A stretch of DNA of 64,000 nt, taken from Cryomorphaceae bacterium 1068. GTDB taxonomy: Bacteria; Bacteroidota; Bacteroidia; Flavobacteriales_D; Cryomorphaceae. The stretch is from assembly GCA_027214385.1 (NCBI GenBank), contig JAPVXR010000002.1, positions 186,001-250,000 on the forward strand. Direction: 5' to 3'. Below, piece by piece: positions 7,698-15,895 of this stretch (position 1 is its first letter; each line of letters begins with the position of its first letter). The position numbers were made by a program, and so were the translations under genes. The notes below the pieces were generated by a model. That model saw nothing but the letters and a program-made list of their open reading frames with translations. It searched no databases and had not been told where the DNA came from.

Positions 7698-8912
7698 GTG
7701 GATCTGAGTTTTTTCATTGCCAAGCGATACCTCTTTTCGAAAAAATCTCTTTCGATAATCACCATTATGAGCATGATCAGTATGCTGGTGGTGGCTGCGG
7801 TAACCATGGCCATGGTGGTAATTCTATCGGCTTTCAACGGCATTGAGTCATTGATCGATAGCCGTTATAGTTATTTCGATTCCGATCTTTCGGTCATTCC
7901 GCTTACCAACAAAGTTTTTAGTACCGACAGTCTTGACTGTCTGGACTTGCAGAATGTTGAAGGGGTCAGGCATTGTGCGCTTTCTATCGAGGAGAGGGTC
8001 TTTGCCCAATACGAGGACAATCAGCGCATCGTGATTTTGAAAGGAGTCGAAGACTCATTCATCAGCGAATCCGGCTTGGACAGCATGATCATTGATGGGG
8101 AGGCCCGTTTGTACTTGGAAGACACTCCGCAGGCGGTGATCGGTATTGGGGTGAAGTACGATCTCGATCTGAGACTATTCGAGCAGGTTTTCAACCCACT
8201 TAGGCTTTCGGCCGTAATCCGCGGAAAAGAACTACGACGAAATCTAACCGAAGCATTGAACAGAAAGAATATTCCCGTCGCAGGAGTATTTACAATTAAT
8301 ATCGATTTTGACTCAGACTATGTGATTGTGCCGCTTAAGTATGCCTCTGATTTGTTGGAGTTCTACAATGAGTATTCCACCGTAGACATTCGAATCAAAG
8401 AAGGTGCCGACATGGAAGCTGTTCAGGCTGCACTTCAAGAAGTGGTTGGTGAAAACTACCGTGTGAGAAGTCGGCTCGAAAAAAATGAGATTATCTACAA
8501 ATCGAATAAGACAGAGAAGTGGGCCACTTTTTTAATCATGGCCTTTATCATGCTCATCGCTACGTTTAACATCATTGCCGCACTTACGCTATTGATCAAT
8601 GAGAAGCGTCACGACATCGCCGTACTCACGGGTATGGGAGCTACGGTAAAATCCATTCGGCGTATTTTCTTTTTGGAAGGAGCATTGATCAATACAATCG
8701 GAGCTTTGGTGGGGATGGTCTTAGGACTTCTCTTCGTCTACCTGCAACAAGAGCTAGGACTCATCCGATTGGAAGGTGGACTGGTCGAGTTCTATCCCGT
8801 CGAAATGGAGTTTACGGATTTCATCGCCATTTTTGGTTTGGTTGTGTTCTGCGGAATTCTATCGAGCATTGCTCCCGTTCGGTTTTTCACGAGGAAGTAC
8901 GCGTCGATCTAG
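7698..8912 (+). CDS. LolC/LolE-family lipoprotein-releasing permease (FtsX/MacB domains)
   Basis: A 404-residue inner-membrane permease starting with GTG, 3 bases after rbfA. It opens with FIAKRYLFSKKSLSIITIMS, the typical LolC/E entry, has one N-terminal TM helix (about 20-45), a periplasmic MacB-type core domain (50-265), and three C-terminal TM helices in an FtsX domain (RHDIAVLTGMGATVKSIRRIFFLEG is the usual coupling loop). With a LolD ATPase elsewhere it would extract lipoproteins for transfer to the outer membrane. Bacteroidota often place this gene directly after rbfA. Confidence 0.9.
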   Translation: MDLSFFIAKRYLFSKKSLSIITIMSMISMLVVAAVTMAMVVILSAFNGIESLIDSRYSYFDSDLSVIPLTNKVFSTDSLDCLDLQNVEGVRHCALSIEERVFAQYEDNQRIVILKGVEDSFISESGLDSMIIDGEARLYLEDTPQAVIGIGVKYDLDLRLFEQVFNPLRLSAVIRGKELRRNLTEALNRKNIPVAGVFTINIDFDSDYVIVPLKYASDLLEFYNEYSTVDIRIKEGADMEAVQAALQEVVGENYRVRSRLEKNEIIYKSNKTEKWATFLIMAFIMLIATFNIIAALTLLINEKRHDIAVLTGMGATVKSIRRIFFLEGALINTIGALVGMVLGLLFVYLQQELGLIRLEGGLVEFYPVEMEFTDFIAIFGLVVFCGILSSIAPVRFFTRKYASI

Positions 8913-9015
8913 TCGTCAATAGCTAGTATTCACAACAACTTGTCGTCTTGGTAAGAAATGGGCTCCTTATCACGCTTTAACCGCCGTGCCACGTTGTCCT
9001 CGTGGTTCAATAAAG

Positions 9016-9093
9016 TGAGCAAAGCGAACCCTCTTCTTCAAAATCTATTCGTCTGTATTCGTGAAATTCGTGGACACTGAGTGAGCGAAGCGA
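9016..9093. repeat. Intergenic repeat-like segment with TGAGCRAAGCGAA words
   Basis: In the 182-base gap before dusB, the word TGAGCAAAGCGAA (about 9016-9028) recurs as TGAGCGAAGCGAA (about 9081-9093), flanking a segment with the ATTCGT word three times (9047, 9057, 9066). The latter resembles low-complexity ATTCGTG-type sequences scattered between genes in other Bacteroidota. No ORF or RNA is evident here. Confidence 0.3.
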
Positions 9094-9094
9094 A

Positions 9095-10087
9095 CTACGC
9101 GAACTCGAAATTCCCATATTTCTCCTTCACTTCAAGAAGCAACTCTCGCACACATTCGGGATTATCTTCCGTTACGAGCTTAATACGGTGTTCCTTGAAA
9201 TCTTGAATTCCGCGGAAGTAGTTTCCGTAATGACGACGCATTTCCACCACTCCAAGTTTTTCACCTTTCCACTTGAGGCCCATTTCAAAATGAGCTAGAG
9301 CTGCTTCTACGCGCTCGTTCATCTGTGGTGGAGCCATTGTCTCTCTGGTTTTGATGAAGTGCTTGATTTCGCGGAAAATCCACGGATAACCGATGCTGGC
9401 TCTGCCAATCATCACTCCGTCTACCCCATAGCGGTTTTTGTATTCCAATGCTTTTTGCGGAGTGTTGATATCACCGTTGCCAAAAACAGGAATCTGTAAA
9501 CGCGGGTTGTTTTTAGTCTCGGCGATTAACGACCAATCAGCTTCCCCCTTGTACATCTGCTGTCGCGTGCGCCCATGGATGCTGATCGCTTGGATGCCCA
9601 CGTCTTGAAGACGCTCAGCCACATCGACGATGTACTTAGTGTCCTCATTCCAACCTAGTCGGGTTTTCACCGTTACAGGTAGGTTGGTCGATTTCACCAC
9701 AGCTTCTGTCAGCTTCACCATTTTCGGTATGTCCTGAAGAATTCCAGCTCCTGCGCCTTTGCAGGCTACTTTCTTTACCGGGCAACCGAAGTTGATATCG
9801 AGAATGTCAGGGTTGGTTTGCTCCACGATGCGCGCCGATTCCATCATTGGCTCCAAATCGCTTCCGAAAATTTGGATTCCGATGGGCCGTTCGTATTCGT
9901 AAATATCGAGTTTTTGTACGCTTTTCGCTGCATCGCGAATCAGACCTTCGGAGCTGATAAACTCCGTGTACATCAAGTCAGCTCCGTGTTTTTTGCACAA
10001 GGCTCGAAAAGGTGGATCGCTCACATCCTCCATCGGAGCAAGCAAAAGAGGAAAGTCCCCCAAGTCAATATTCGCTATCTTCGCCAT
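9095..10087 (-). CDS. dusB: tRNA-dihydrouridine synthase DusB
   Basis: A 330-residue FMN enzyme reducing uridines in the tRNA D-loop. TIM-barrel N-terminus (LLAPMEDVSDPPFRALC), active-site Cys in NFGCPVKKV, lysine-rich GAGAGIL and TVKTRLGW strands, SIHGRTRQQMYKGEADW and FGNGDINTP phosphate-binding motifs, then a C-terminal helical RNA-binding domain from about 245. Length is typical of DusB. A separate promoter lies at 10101-10132 in the divergent gap with the CPBP protease. Confidence 0.96.
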   Translation of the reverse strand: MAKIANIDLGDFPLLLAPMEDVSDPPFRALCKKHGADLMYTEFISSEGLIRDAAKSVQKLDIYEYERPIGIQIFGSDLEPMMESARIVEQTNPDILDINFGCPVKKVACKGAGAGILQDIPKMVKLTEAVVKSTNLPVTVKTRLGWNEDTKYIVDVAERLQDVGIQAISIHGRTRQQMYKGEADWSLIAETKNNPRLQIPVFGNGDINTPQKALEYKNRYGVDGVMIGRASIGYPWIFREIKHFIKTRETMAPPQMNERVEAALAHFEMGLKWKGEKLGVVEMRRHYGNYFRGIQDFKEHRIKLVTEDNPECVRELLLEVKEKYGNFEFA

Positions 10088-10100
10088 CTTTAATTGACTG

Positions 10101-10132
10101 CAAAATTAAACATTCCCAACCGATGGGTTCAA
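10101..10132 (-). promoter_or_regulatory. dusB promoter (TTG-N21-TAATTTTG)
   Basis: On the reverse strand an exact -7 box TAATTTTG (10101-10108) lies 21 bases downstream of a TTG (10130-10132), the Bacteroidota promoter layout, with the dusB ATG 13 bases further on. Confidence 0.5.
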
Positions 10133-11103
10133 GGCCTTTTTCAAATGCCGATCCGTTTCTTCAGATAATCGTTCTTTTTCTCATTGCTTTTTTCTGTGTA
10201 GGCGTTTTTATGCTCATGGGGCAAGGATTGCTGAATGCCTTATGGGGCGTGAATCTCTTTGAGAATCCGAGCGCACTTTCAGACTACGAAAACGAGCATG
10301 TTGTCCAAATGAATCGACTGCTGCTTTTCTTTCAGCATTTGGGATTATTTGTGGTTCCGGCGCTCATTTTCGGTCGCTTGAGCTCTACCGATTGGAAGAA
10401 ATACTTGGGTTTTCGCTTTGTGATGCCTCGTATCGCTATTGCTTCTGTATTGGTTATGGTCGCCGCGCTTCCACTGATAAATGTCTTGGCATGGCTTAAC
10501 GAAGGGCTTGTTCTTCCCGAATTTTTGTCGGGCTTAGAAGAAGCTTTTGCAGGAATGGAGGAAACCGCTCAAAAATTGACAATGGCGATTGCCGGCACCG
10601 GAAGTATCGTATCGTTGGCGATTAATATTGTCCTTGTGGCACTTTTACCCGCCCTTGGTGAGGAGATGGTTTTCAGAGGGCTGTTGATTCCCATCTTAAG
10701 GAAGTGGACAGGCAATGTACACGTTGCAGTATGGACTTCGGCATTTCTGTTTAGCGCTATGCACTTTCAGTTTTATGGCTTTTTGCCAAGGTTTGTGTTA
10801 GGCGCCTTATTGGGTTATTTATTCGTTTGGTCAAAGTCTATATGGGCTCCCGTTTTGGCCCATTTTGTAAACAATGCATTGGCCCTGTTCTTGCTCTTTA
10901 TGATTGCTAGAGGGAATATTTCTGAAGAAGTAGATTCTTTTGACCCCGAATTAAGCGACTGGCTGTTGGTAGTTGCTTCTGCCATCGCCGTGAGCGGATT
11001 AATCTTCTACATCATGAAATATGCTAAGGGCTGGAAAGACAATCGACAGGCTCAGCTATTGCAGCAAGGTATCGAGGAAAACCCATTGGAAGAGAGCGAA
11101 TAG
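10123..11103 (+). CDS. CPBP-family intramembrane metalloprotease
   Basis: A 326-residue, about eight-TM protein. It carries the CPBP (Abi/Rce1-like) signature: motif 1 EEMVFRGLLIPIL (glutamates and Arg), motif 2 FSAMHF with the conserved His, and a later HFVNNALA. These residues form the metal-dependent active site in the Rce1 family; bacterial members are linked to maturation or immunity functions but the substrate here is unknown. The frame extends upstream into dusB (to 10012) but the first residues there are not membrane-like, so the ATG at 10123 is preferred. A strong terminator follows. Confidence 0.88.
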   Translation: MGSRPFSNADPFLQIIVLFLIAFFCVGVFMLMGQGLLNALWGVNLFENPSALSDYENEHVVQMNRLLLFFQHLGLFVVPALIFGRLSSTDWKKYLGFRFVMPRIAIASVLVMVAALPLINVLAWLNEGLVLPEFLSGLEEAFAGMEETAQKLTMAIAGTGSIVSLAINIVLVALLPALGEEMVFRGLLIPILRKWTGNVHVAVWTSAFLFSAMHFQFYGFLPRFVLGALLGYLFVWSKSIWAPVLAHFVNNALALFLLFMIARGNISEEVDSFDPELSDWLLVVASAIAVSGLIFYIMKYAKGWKDNRQAQLLQQGIEENPLEESE

Positions 11104-11209
11104 AACGCTTTCTACTTTCCGTTTTAGATAAACAAGTGACTGACTACTCGGGTGAATCCTAGGTTGAAACGGATGTTTACGTGCACGTTCAGAGGGACTA
11201 CAGGAAAAC

Positions 11210-11245
11210 AAAAAGTCCATCAACCGAAAGGTAGATGGACTTTTT
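11210..11245. terminator. Bidirectional intrinsic terminator
   Basis: Perfect 12-bp inverted repeat (AAAAAGTCCATC at 11210-11221, GATGGACTTTTT at 11234-11245) with a 12-base loop and T-runs on both strands, placed between the convergent CPBP and ExbD genes. Confidence 0.88.
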
Positions 11246-11262
11246 CTTTTGTTCGATTATTC

Positions 11263-11730
11263 TCAGTTGTCTAAAGCTGATCCTTTGTTAACCGAGTAGT
11301 TAATTTTAAGGGCCTGCGCTTCTCTTAACTCCTGTTTGATATCTGTAACCACACCCATTTGAACATCACTATCTACTTTTAGTGAAGTTGTAATCAGGGG
11401 TTTCTCAGCTTCATCTCTCTTATCGCGGTTTTCCTTAATCCAAAATTGGATGTCAGCTACTTCCGCAAAAGCGTCGTCAAGCTGAATCTTTGGCTCTGTT
11501 CCGAAACGCGTATCGATTGGAGTTCCGACATTGATGTAATCTACCAATGACTTCTTTTCAAGCTTCTCCGTTTCCGTAGCGCTAGGTTTGCTGATAGACA
11601 CCTTTGGATCGTCCTCACGCATTACCGTTACCACCATAAAGAAGAACAGGAGCATGAAGATGATATCCGGAAGAGACGCCGTTGAAACGGCGGGAGTTCC
11701 TTTTTTACCTTTTCGTGTGAATTTGCTCAT
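11263..11730 (-). CDS. exbD: ExbD/TolR-family biopolymer transport protein (second ExbD)
   Basis: A 155-residue ExbD-type protein: short cytoplasmic N-terminus, a single TM helix with the proton-relay aspartate in LPDIIFMLLFFFMVVTVM (Asp22), and a periplasmic domain. It is the last gene of the operon ExbB - small membrane protein - ExbD - ExbD (all reverse strand, gaps 5 to 11 bases). ExbB/ExbD use the proton gradient to energise TonB or other envelope machines. The pairing of two different ExbD subunits in one operon is usual in Bacteroidota. Ends in the bidirectional terminator at 11210-11245. Confidence 0.9.
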   Translation of the reverse strand: MSKFTRKGKKGTPAVSTASLPDIIFMLLFFFMVVTVMREDDPKVSISKPSATETEKLEKKSLVDYINVGTPIDTRFGTEPKIQLDDAFAEVADIQFWIKENRDKRDEAEKPLITTSLKVDSDVQMGVVTDIKQELREAQALKINYSVNKGSALDN

Positions 11731-11741
11731 AATATCCTTTT

Positions 11742-12455
11742 TTAATTTCCTCCGGAAATATCCTTTGGTTCGGCTTCTGAGATTCTTTGAGGATAAACTG
11801 CTCTGACTGCTAAAATCTTCGGCTTATCTTCTGAGAGAGCAGGGTTCAATTCGCTGTAAGCAACGCCAAATTTCTCTTCAGATAATTCGTTTCTCAACTC
11901 ATTGATCGCGGCGCTCAATTCATTCTGTACAGTAATATACATGGAATACTTCGTACCACGGTCGTTTTGTAAAGAGATCAAGGCAGACGTAGGAAGTTCG
12001 TCGTACTCACCGATCAACTCGATGGCAGACATTTTTCCTTGCCACTTCTTGAGATCACTTTTCAGCGTCTTATTCGTTGGATCTTTGGCTAAAGCCTGCT
12101 GAAGAATATTGATATTCTCTTGAACGTTTGATCTTGTTTGTCGAGTTAATATCGGCAAATCAGGATCCTGATTTGGGTTGGTGTAGAACATTTTCGCACC
12201 CTCTTTCAAGTCGCGAACATCCATCCTTTCGTTTTCTACTAGGAGTTGATTTCTGCTGTTTACCAATACCTCATAAACGTTCCGCTTCTTAACAGGCGGT
12301 GGCTCGGGCATATCTTCCGGTATTGGCGGAGGCAATTGCCTTAAAATTCCGATGTCTTGATCCATGGTGGTTGTCACCAGGAAGAAGATGAGAAGCAAGA
12401 AGGCAATATCAGCCATAGAGCCGGCATTTATTTCTTGCAAAGGTCTTCTGGCCAT
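11742..12455 (-). CDS. exbD: ExbD/TolR-family protein with enlarged periplasmic domain
   Basis: A 237-residue ExbD paralogue. The TM segment with the proton-carrying Asp is in NAGSMADIAFLLLIFFLVTTT, followed by a Pro-rich stretch (LPPPIPEDMPEPPPVKKR) and a periplasmic domain longer than the usual 130-150 residue total. The extra part is an approximately 70-residue helical insert (ILTRQTRSNVQENINILQQ onward) within the periplasmic domain. Sits between the 137-residue membrane protein (11-base gap) and the second ExbD (11-base gap). Confidence 0.88.
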   Translation of the reverse strand: MARRPLQEINAGSMADIAFLLLIFFLVTTTMDQDIGILRQLPPPIPEDMPEPPPVKKRNVYEVLVNSRNQLLVENERMDVRDLKEGAKMFYTNPNQDPDLPILTRQTRSNVQENINILQQALAKDPTNKTLKSDLKKWQGKMSAIELIGEYDELPTSALISLQNDRGTKYSMYITVQNELSAAINELRNELSEEKFGVAYSELNPALSEDKPKILAVRAVYPQRISEAEPKDISGGN

Positions 12456-12466
12456 GTCTTCAGGGT

Positions 12467-12880
12467 TTATTTAAATATACGTACTACTTCTCCTATTATT
12501 GCCAAGAATACAGCTCCCACAACGAGAACGTACATCAACATAAGACCTGCACCGCTAAATTGCGAGGCGGTCGTCGTAATGTCTTCTCCATAGCGAGTAA
12601 CATCATCGGAAGCTATGCTGTAGCAGATGAATGCTAACACAATGAATCCGATGATCCCTATGAGTAGAGACATATTTTTCTTCAAATTCGTCAATAGTTG
12701 CACAAGACCAAAGATGATGGCAGCGCCACCTGCAACGATCATACAACCATAAACAAGGTAAAGCGACGGACTGATTGAAGCCTCATATCCTATGGCTATT
12801 CGGATCGTAAGAATCAATCCGATAACTATAATTAGGAATGAAAGGCCGGTCAATCCGGTACCTAGTTTCTTCATATCCAT
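12467..12880 (-). CDS. Four-TM membrane protein of the ExbB/ExbD operon
   Basis: A 137-residue protein with four hydrophobic helices (about 10-27, 40-62, 70-88, 111-134) and no catalytic motif. I do not recognise a named domain, but a small membrane protein in this exact place between ExbB and the first ExbD is recurrent in Bacteroidota. It is 5 bases downstream of ExbB. A structural or assembly role in the proton-channel complex is an inference from position only. Confidence 0.7.
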   Translation of the reverse strand: MDMKKLGTGLTGLSFLIIVIGLILTIRIAIGYEASISPSLYLVYGCMIVAGGAAIIFGLVQLLTNLKKNMSLLIGIIGFIVLAFICYSIASDDVTRYGEDITTTASQFSGAGLMLMYVLVVGAVFLAIIGEVVRIFK

Positions 12881-12885
12881 AATTA

Positions 12886-13746
12886 CTACGCTTTAGTTGT
12901 TTTGTGACGAAGAAGCATATCTACCAAAGAGATAGAAGCATCTTCCATATCATTTACGATTCCGTCTACTTTAGAAACGATGTAATTGTAAAAAATCTGA
13001 AGGATGATGGCTACGATAAGTCCCGATACCGTGGTGATCAATGCCACCTTAATACCAGTTGCAACTACACCGGGAGAGATGTTGTTTTCACGAGCGATCG
13101 CTTCGAATGCATCGATCATACCAATTACCGTTCCCATGAAACCTAGCATTGGCGCAAGAGCGATAAAGAGTGAAATCCAAGAAAGCCCTTTTTCCAAAAG
13201 ACCCATTTGCACACCTCCGTAAGAAACAACTGATTTTTCAACCATATCGATTCCTTCGTCGTAGCGCTCCAAACCTTGATAGAAGATAGAAGCGATAGGA
13301 CCTCGAGTATTGCGACAAACGTCTTTTGCAGCTTCAACTCCTCCTGATGCCAATGCATCTTCAACGTCTTTCAAAAGTTTCACTTTGTTGGTAGAAGCCA
13401 TGTTGAGGTAAATAATACGCTCAATACACAATGCCAGACCAAGGATCAAACAGATCAATACGAAGGACATAAAGAATGGTCCACCATCGATGAATGTGTC
13501 TTTTATTCTTTGGTGAAACGTTTGTTGGGTTTCAACTGCAGCAGTCTCCTCATCCATGGTCTCTGCCATAGTTTCTTCGACAACAGGCTCGGCCTCTTCC
13601 ATTACTTCTTCTTCGGCAGCTGAGTCAGCTTCCATCGATTCCATTTGGGTAGTTTCTTCGTCTGCACCGTCTTGGGCGTAGCTTATGCCGGCAATGCCAA
13701 AACTGAATAAAACACTCAAAGTAAGTGCGGTCAGTAATTTTTTCAT
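12886..13746 (-). CDS. exbB: MotA/TolQ/ExbB proton-channel protein with signal peptide and acidic linker
   Basis: A 286-residue ExbB homologue. Unlike proteobacterial ExbB it begins with a cleavable-looking signal peptide ([20 protein letters not shown]...YAQ) followed by a strongly acidic, Glu-rich linker (about 26-75), then the three-TM channel core: TM1 near 95-115, TM2 with [20 protein letters not shown], and TM3 with [17 protein letters not shown]. An upstream in-frame ATG at 13806 would add 20 residues that spoil the signal peptide, so 13746 is chosen. First gene of the ExbB/ExbD operon; partners follow at 5-11 base gaps. Confidence 0.9.
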   Translation of the reverse strand: MKKLLTALTLSVLFSFGIAGISYAQDGADEETTQMESMEADSAAEEEVMEEAEPVVEETMAETMDEETAAVETQQTFHQRIKDTFIDGGPFFMSFVLICLILGLALCIERIIYLNMASTNKVKLLKDVEDALASGGVEAAKDVCRNTRGPIASIFYQGLERYDEGIDMVEKSVVSYGGVQMGLLEKGLSWISLFIALAPMLGFMGTVIGMIDAFEAIARENNISPGVVATGIKVALITTVSGLIVAIILQIFYNYIVSKVDGIVNDMEDASISLVDMLLRHKTTKA

Positions 13747-13834
13747 GGTTTCCAAAAGTTGGTTTTTACTTAAGATTAAATCGAACGTTTGTAAATTGTG
13801 GTACAAATAAAACTAAAAATCTATTAAATCATTG

Positions 13835-13921
13835 CGGAGAGGAAGGGATTCGAACCCCCGATCCCCTCACGAGGATACACGCTTTCCAAGCGTGCGCCTT
13901 CAGCCACTCGGCCACCTCTCC
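13835..13921 (-). tRNA. tRNA-Ser (anticodon GGA)
   Basis: Reverse-strand 87-base class II tRNA. Acceptor arms GGAGAGG and CCTCTCC pair, the D-arm reads GGCCGAGTGGCTGAAGGC, the anticodon stem CACGC/GCGTG encloses the loop TTGGAAA with anticodon GGA, there is a serine-type long variable arm, and the T-loop is GGTTCGAATCC. Discriminator is G, as required by seryl-tRNA synthetase. CCA is not encoded. Confidence 0.97.
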
Positions 13922-14015
13922 TATTTCTCTCTAAATTCCTTTATTTTCTTGGGCTAAGAGGCGGCCAAAATACAAAAAATTGCCTTCGACACTAAATGTG
14001 AACTTTAACAAATCG

Positions 14016-15089
14016 TTAATCGGTCGAGATGAGTTTGTAAGCGGTTCGCTCTCCTCTTAAATCTTGCTCGAAGTAGAGACGGAATTCAGCATTGGAAAGA
14101 CCCTGTCCCAAAAGGTACATACTCTTTGCAACTACTGCTTCCAGCTGCATGTCACCGGCGCTTATCAGTCCTATTCGCTCTAGTTCTCCGCTCGTTTCAT
14201 ATTTACCTTGCCTCACCCCGCCGCCACGACAGTGGGTTGCGTTAATTAGGATTAACCCACGATCTGAAGCTTTTTGGAGAGCCTCCAAAAACCAAGGATA
14301 GGTCATCGCATTTCCGCTTCCGTAAGTTCTTACAACCAAAGCGAGATTGTCTTTTATATTGAGTGCAGCTTCTACTATATGTTGTGAAACTCCCGGGAAA
14401 AGTGTCAAAACTGCCACACGATTGTCGAGGTCAGGCTCTATTCTAAACGGAAGTGGTGATGGGCTGTTAATAAAACGATCATTGTATTTTATCGTCACAC
14501 CGGCTTCGGCTAAAAAGGGATAGTTCGGTGATTCAAAAGCCTCAAAGTGCTCTGTATTGTATTTGAAGGTACGGTTTCCGCGATAAAGGTGGTATTCAAA
14601 ATAGATGGCGACTTCAGGCACCATCGGTACACCATCTTGGTAGTCGCAAGCAATCTCAATAGCGGTTATAAGGTTTTCCTTGCCATCTGTTCGGACCATA
14701 CCGATTGGCAATTGGGATCCCGTCAGGATTACAGGTTTGGATAAATTGACAAACATGAAACTCAAGGCTGAAGCCGTATAAGCCATGGTATCACTTCCGT
14801 GCAAAATCACGAATCCATCGTATTGATCGTAATTGTCAAAAATTATCTGAGCGAGCCTTTGCCAGTGCTCTAAGCCCATGTTGCTGCTGTCGAGCGGCTC
14901 TTCAAACGAAAATGTGTTGATAGTGGCAGAAAGCTTTCTTATTTCGGGAATTTGTTTCTCAATACTATCAAAATCAAAAGGGATCAAGCGATTGGTCTCG
15001 TAATCTTGAACCATACCGATAGTGCCACCGGTATAAATGAGCAAAATATTTCTCTTAGAAGTCACGTATTTCGAATAGGTCTTTGGCAT
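14016..15089 (-). CDS. ansA: Type I L-asparaginase
   Basis: A 357-residue cytoplasmic asparaginase hydrolysing Asn to Asp and ammonia. The first catalytic motif is LLIYTGGTIGMV with the nucleophilic Thr near residue 20, the second is FVILHGSDTMAYTASALSF, and Lys is conserved downstream (VILTGSQLPIGMVRTDGKEN). Absence of a signal peptide supports type I. The ATG at 15089 lies 35 bases inside the end of tatD, indicating translational coupling; a GTG at 15065 is an alternative that leaves a typical short N-terminus. Confidence 0.95.
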   Translation of the reverse strand: MPKTYSKYVTSKRNILLIYTGGTIGMVQDYETNRLIPFDFDSIEKQIPEIRKLSATINTFSFEEPLDSSNMGLEHWQRLAQIIFDNYDQYDGFVILHGSDTMAYTASALSFMFVNLSKPVILTGSQLPIGMVRTDGKENLITAIEIACDYQDGVPMVPEVAIYFEYHLYRGNRTFKYNTEHFEAFESPNYPFLAEAGVTIKYNDRFINSPSPLPFRIEPDLDNRVAVLTLFPGVSQHIVEAALNIKDNLALVVRTYGSGNAMTYPWFLEALQKASDRGLILINATHCRGGGVRQGKYETSGELERIGLISAGDMQLEAVVAKSMYLLGQGLSNAEFRLYFEQDLRGERTAYKLISTD

Positions 15090-15834
15090 TGTTAGTAGTC
15101 ACTTGTGCTATTTCCTCAACCGATTTTTCAAAAATAACGGCGAGTTTATCGGCTACCAATCTGGTGTAAGCCGTTTCGTTTCTTTTTCCTCTGTGAGGGT
15201 GGGGTGTGAGGTAGGGGGCATCGGTTTCGAGCATGAGTCTATCCAAGCCAATTTCAGAAAGTACCATGTCCAATCCGCTGTTTTTAAAGGTGGCAACTCC
15301 ACCAATTCCCAGGTAGAAGCCAGTGTAGCTTAAGGCTTTTTCACCTTGCTCAGCTGTACCCGTAAAACAGTGAAATACGCCCTTTAGTCGTTCATCGTGA
15401 ACTTCGTCCAAGACTTCAAAAATCTCGTCGAAAGAATCTCTGGCATGAATCACGATTGGTAGATCGGCCTCTTTTGCCCATTCTACCTGCTCTTTGAATG
15501 CTTCTACTTGAATGCCTAAAGTCGATTTATCCCAATACAGGTCAATCCCGATTTCTCCCACTGCAAGGTATTTTCCCGTATCCAGCTCCTCTTTAATGAC
15601 CGTGAGTTGTTCGCGAAAATCGACTTTGACCGAGCAAGGATGAAGCCCCATCATCCCCATGAATTGAGTGGGAAACTCATCCATAATGCGTTTCATAGGT
15701 TCAATGCTGTCCACATCTATATTTGGCAAAAGAGTGAGAAGCACATTTTCTTTGAAAGCTCTTTCCATGCAGGCTGCGCGATCCTCATCGAATTGGTCGA
15801 GGTACATGTGCGAATGGGTATCTATGATTTTCAC
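15055..15834 (-). CDS. tatD: TatD-family metal-dependent DNase
   Basis: A 259-residue TIM-barrel hydrolase of the TatD (YcfH/YjjV) family with 3'-5' exonuclease and deoxyribonuclease activity. Metal-binding residues are seen in IDTHSHMYLDQF, GEIGIDLYW, IVIHARDS, GVFHCFTG and LETDAPYLTP. Length typical. Overlaps the start of ansA by 35 bases; divergent from the GT9 gene with a 61-base gap. Confidence 0.95.
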   Translation of the reverse strand: MKIIDTHSHMYLDQFDEDRAACMERAFKENVLLTLLPNIDVDSIEPMKRIMDEFPTQFMGMMGLHPCSVKVDFREQLTVIKEELDTGKYLAVGEIGIDLYWDKSTLGIQVEAFKEQVEWAKEADLPIVIHARDSFDEIFEVLDEVHDERLKGVFHCFTGTAEQGEKALSYTGFYLGIGGVATFKNSGLDMVLSEIGLDRLMLETDAPYLTPHPHRGKRNETAYTRLVADKLAVIFEKSVEEIAQVTTNNAKDLFEIRDF

Positions 15835-15845
15835 GCTTTTCAGTA

Positions 15846-15878
15846 TTGGTTACAAATGACGTAAATCGGTTACATTTG
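15846..15878 (+). promoter_or_regulatory. GT9 promoter (TTG-N22-TACATTTG)
   Basis: TTG at 15846-15848 and an exact -7 box TACATTTG at 15871-15878, spaced by 22 bases; the TTG start codon at 15896 follows 17 bases later. Confidence 0.5.
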
Positions 15879-15895
15879 AAAAAATTCAAATTTCT

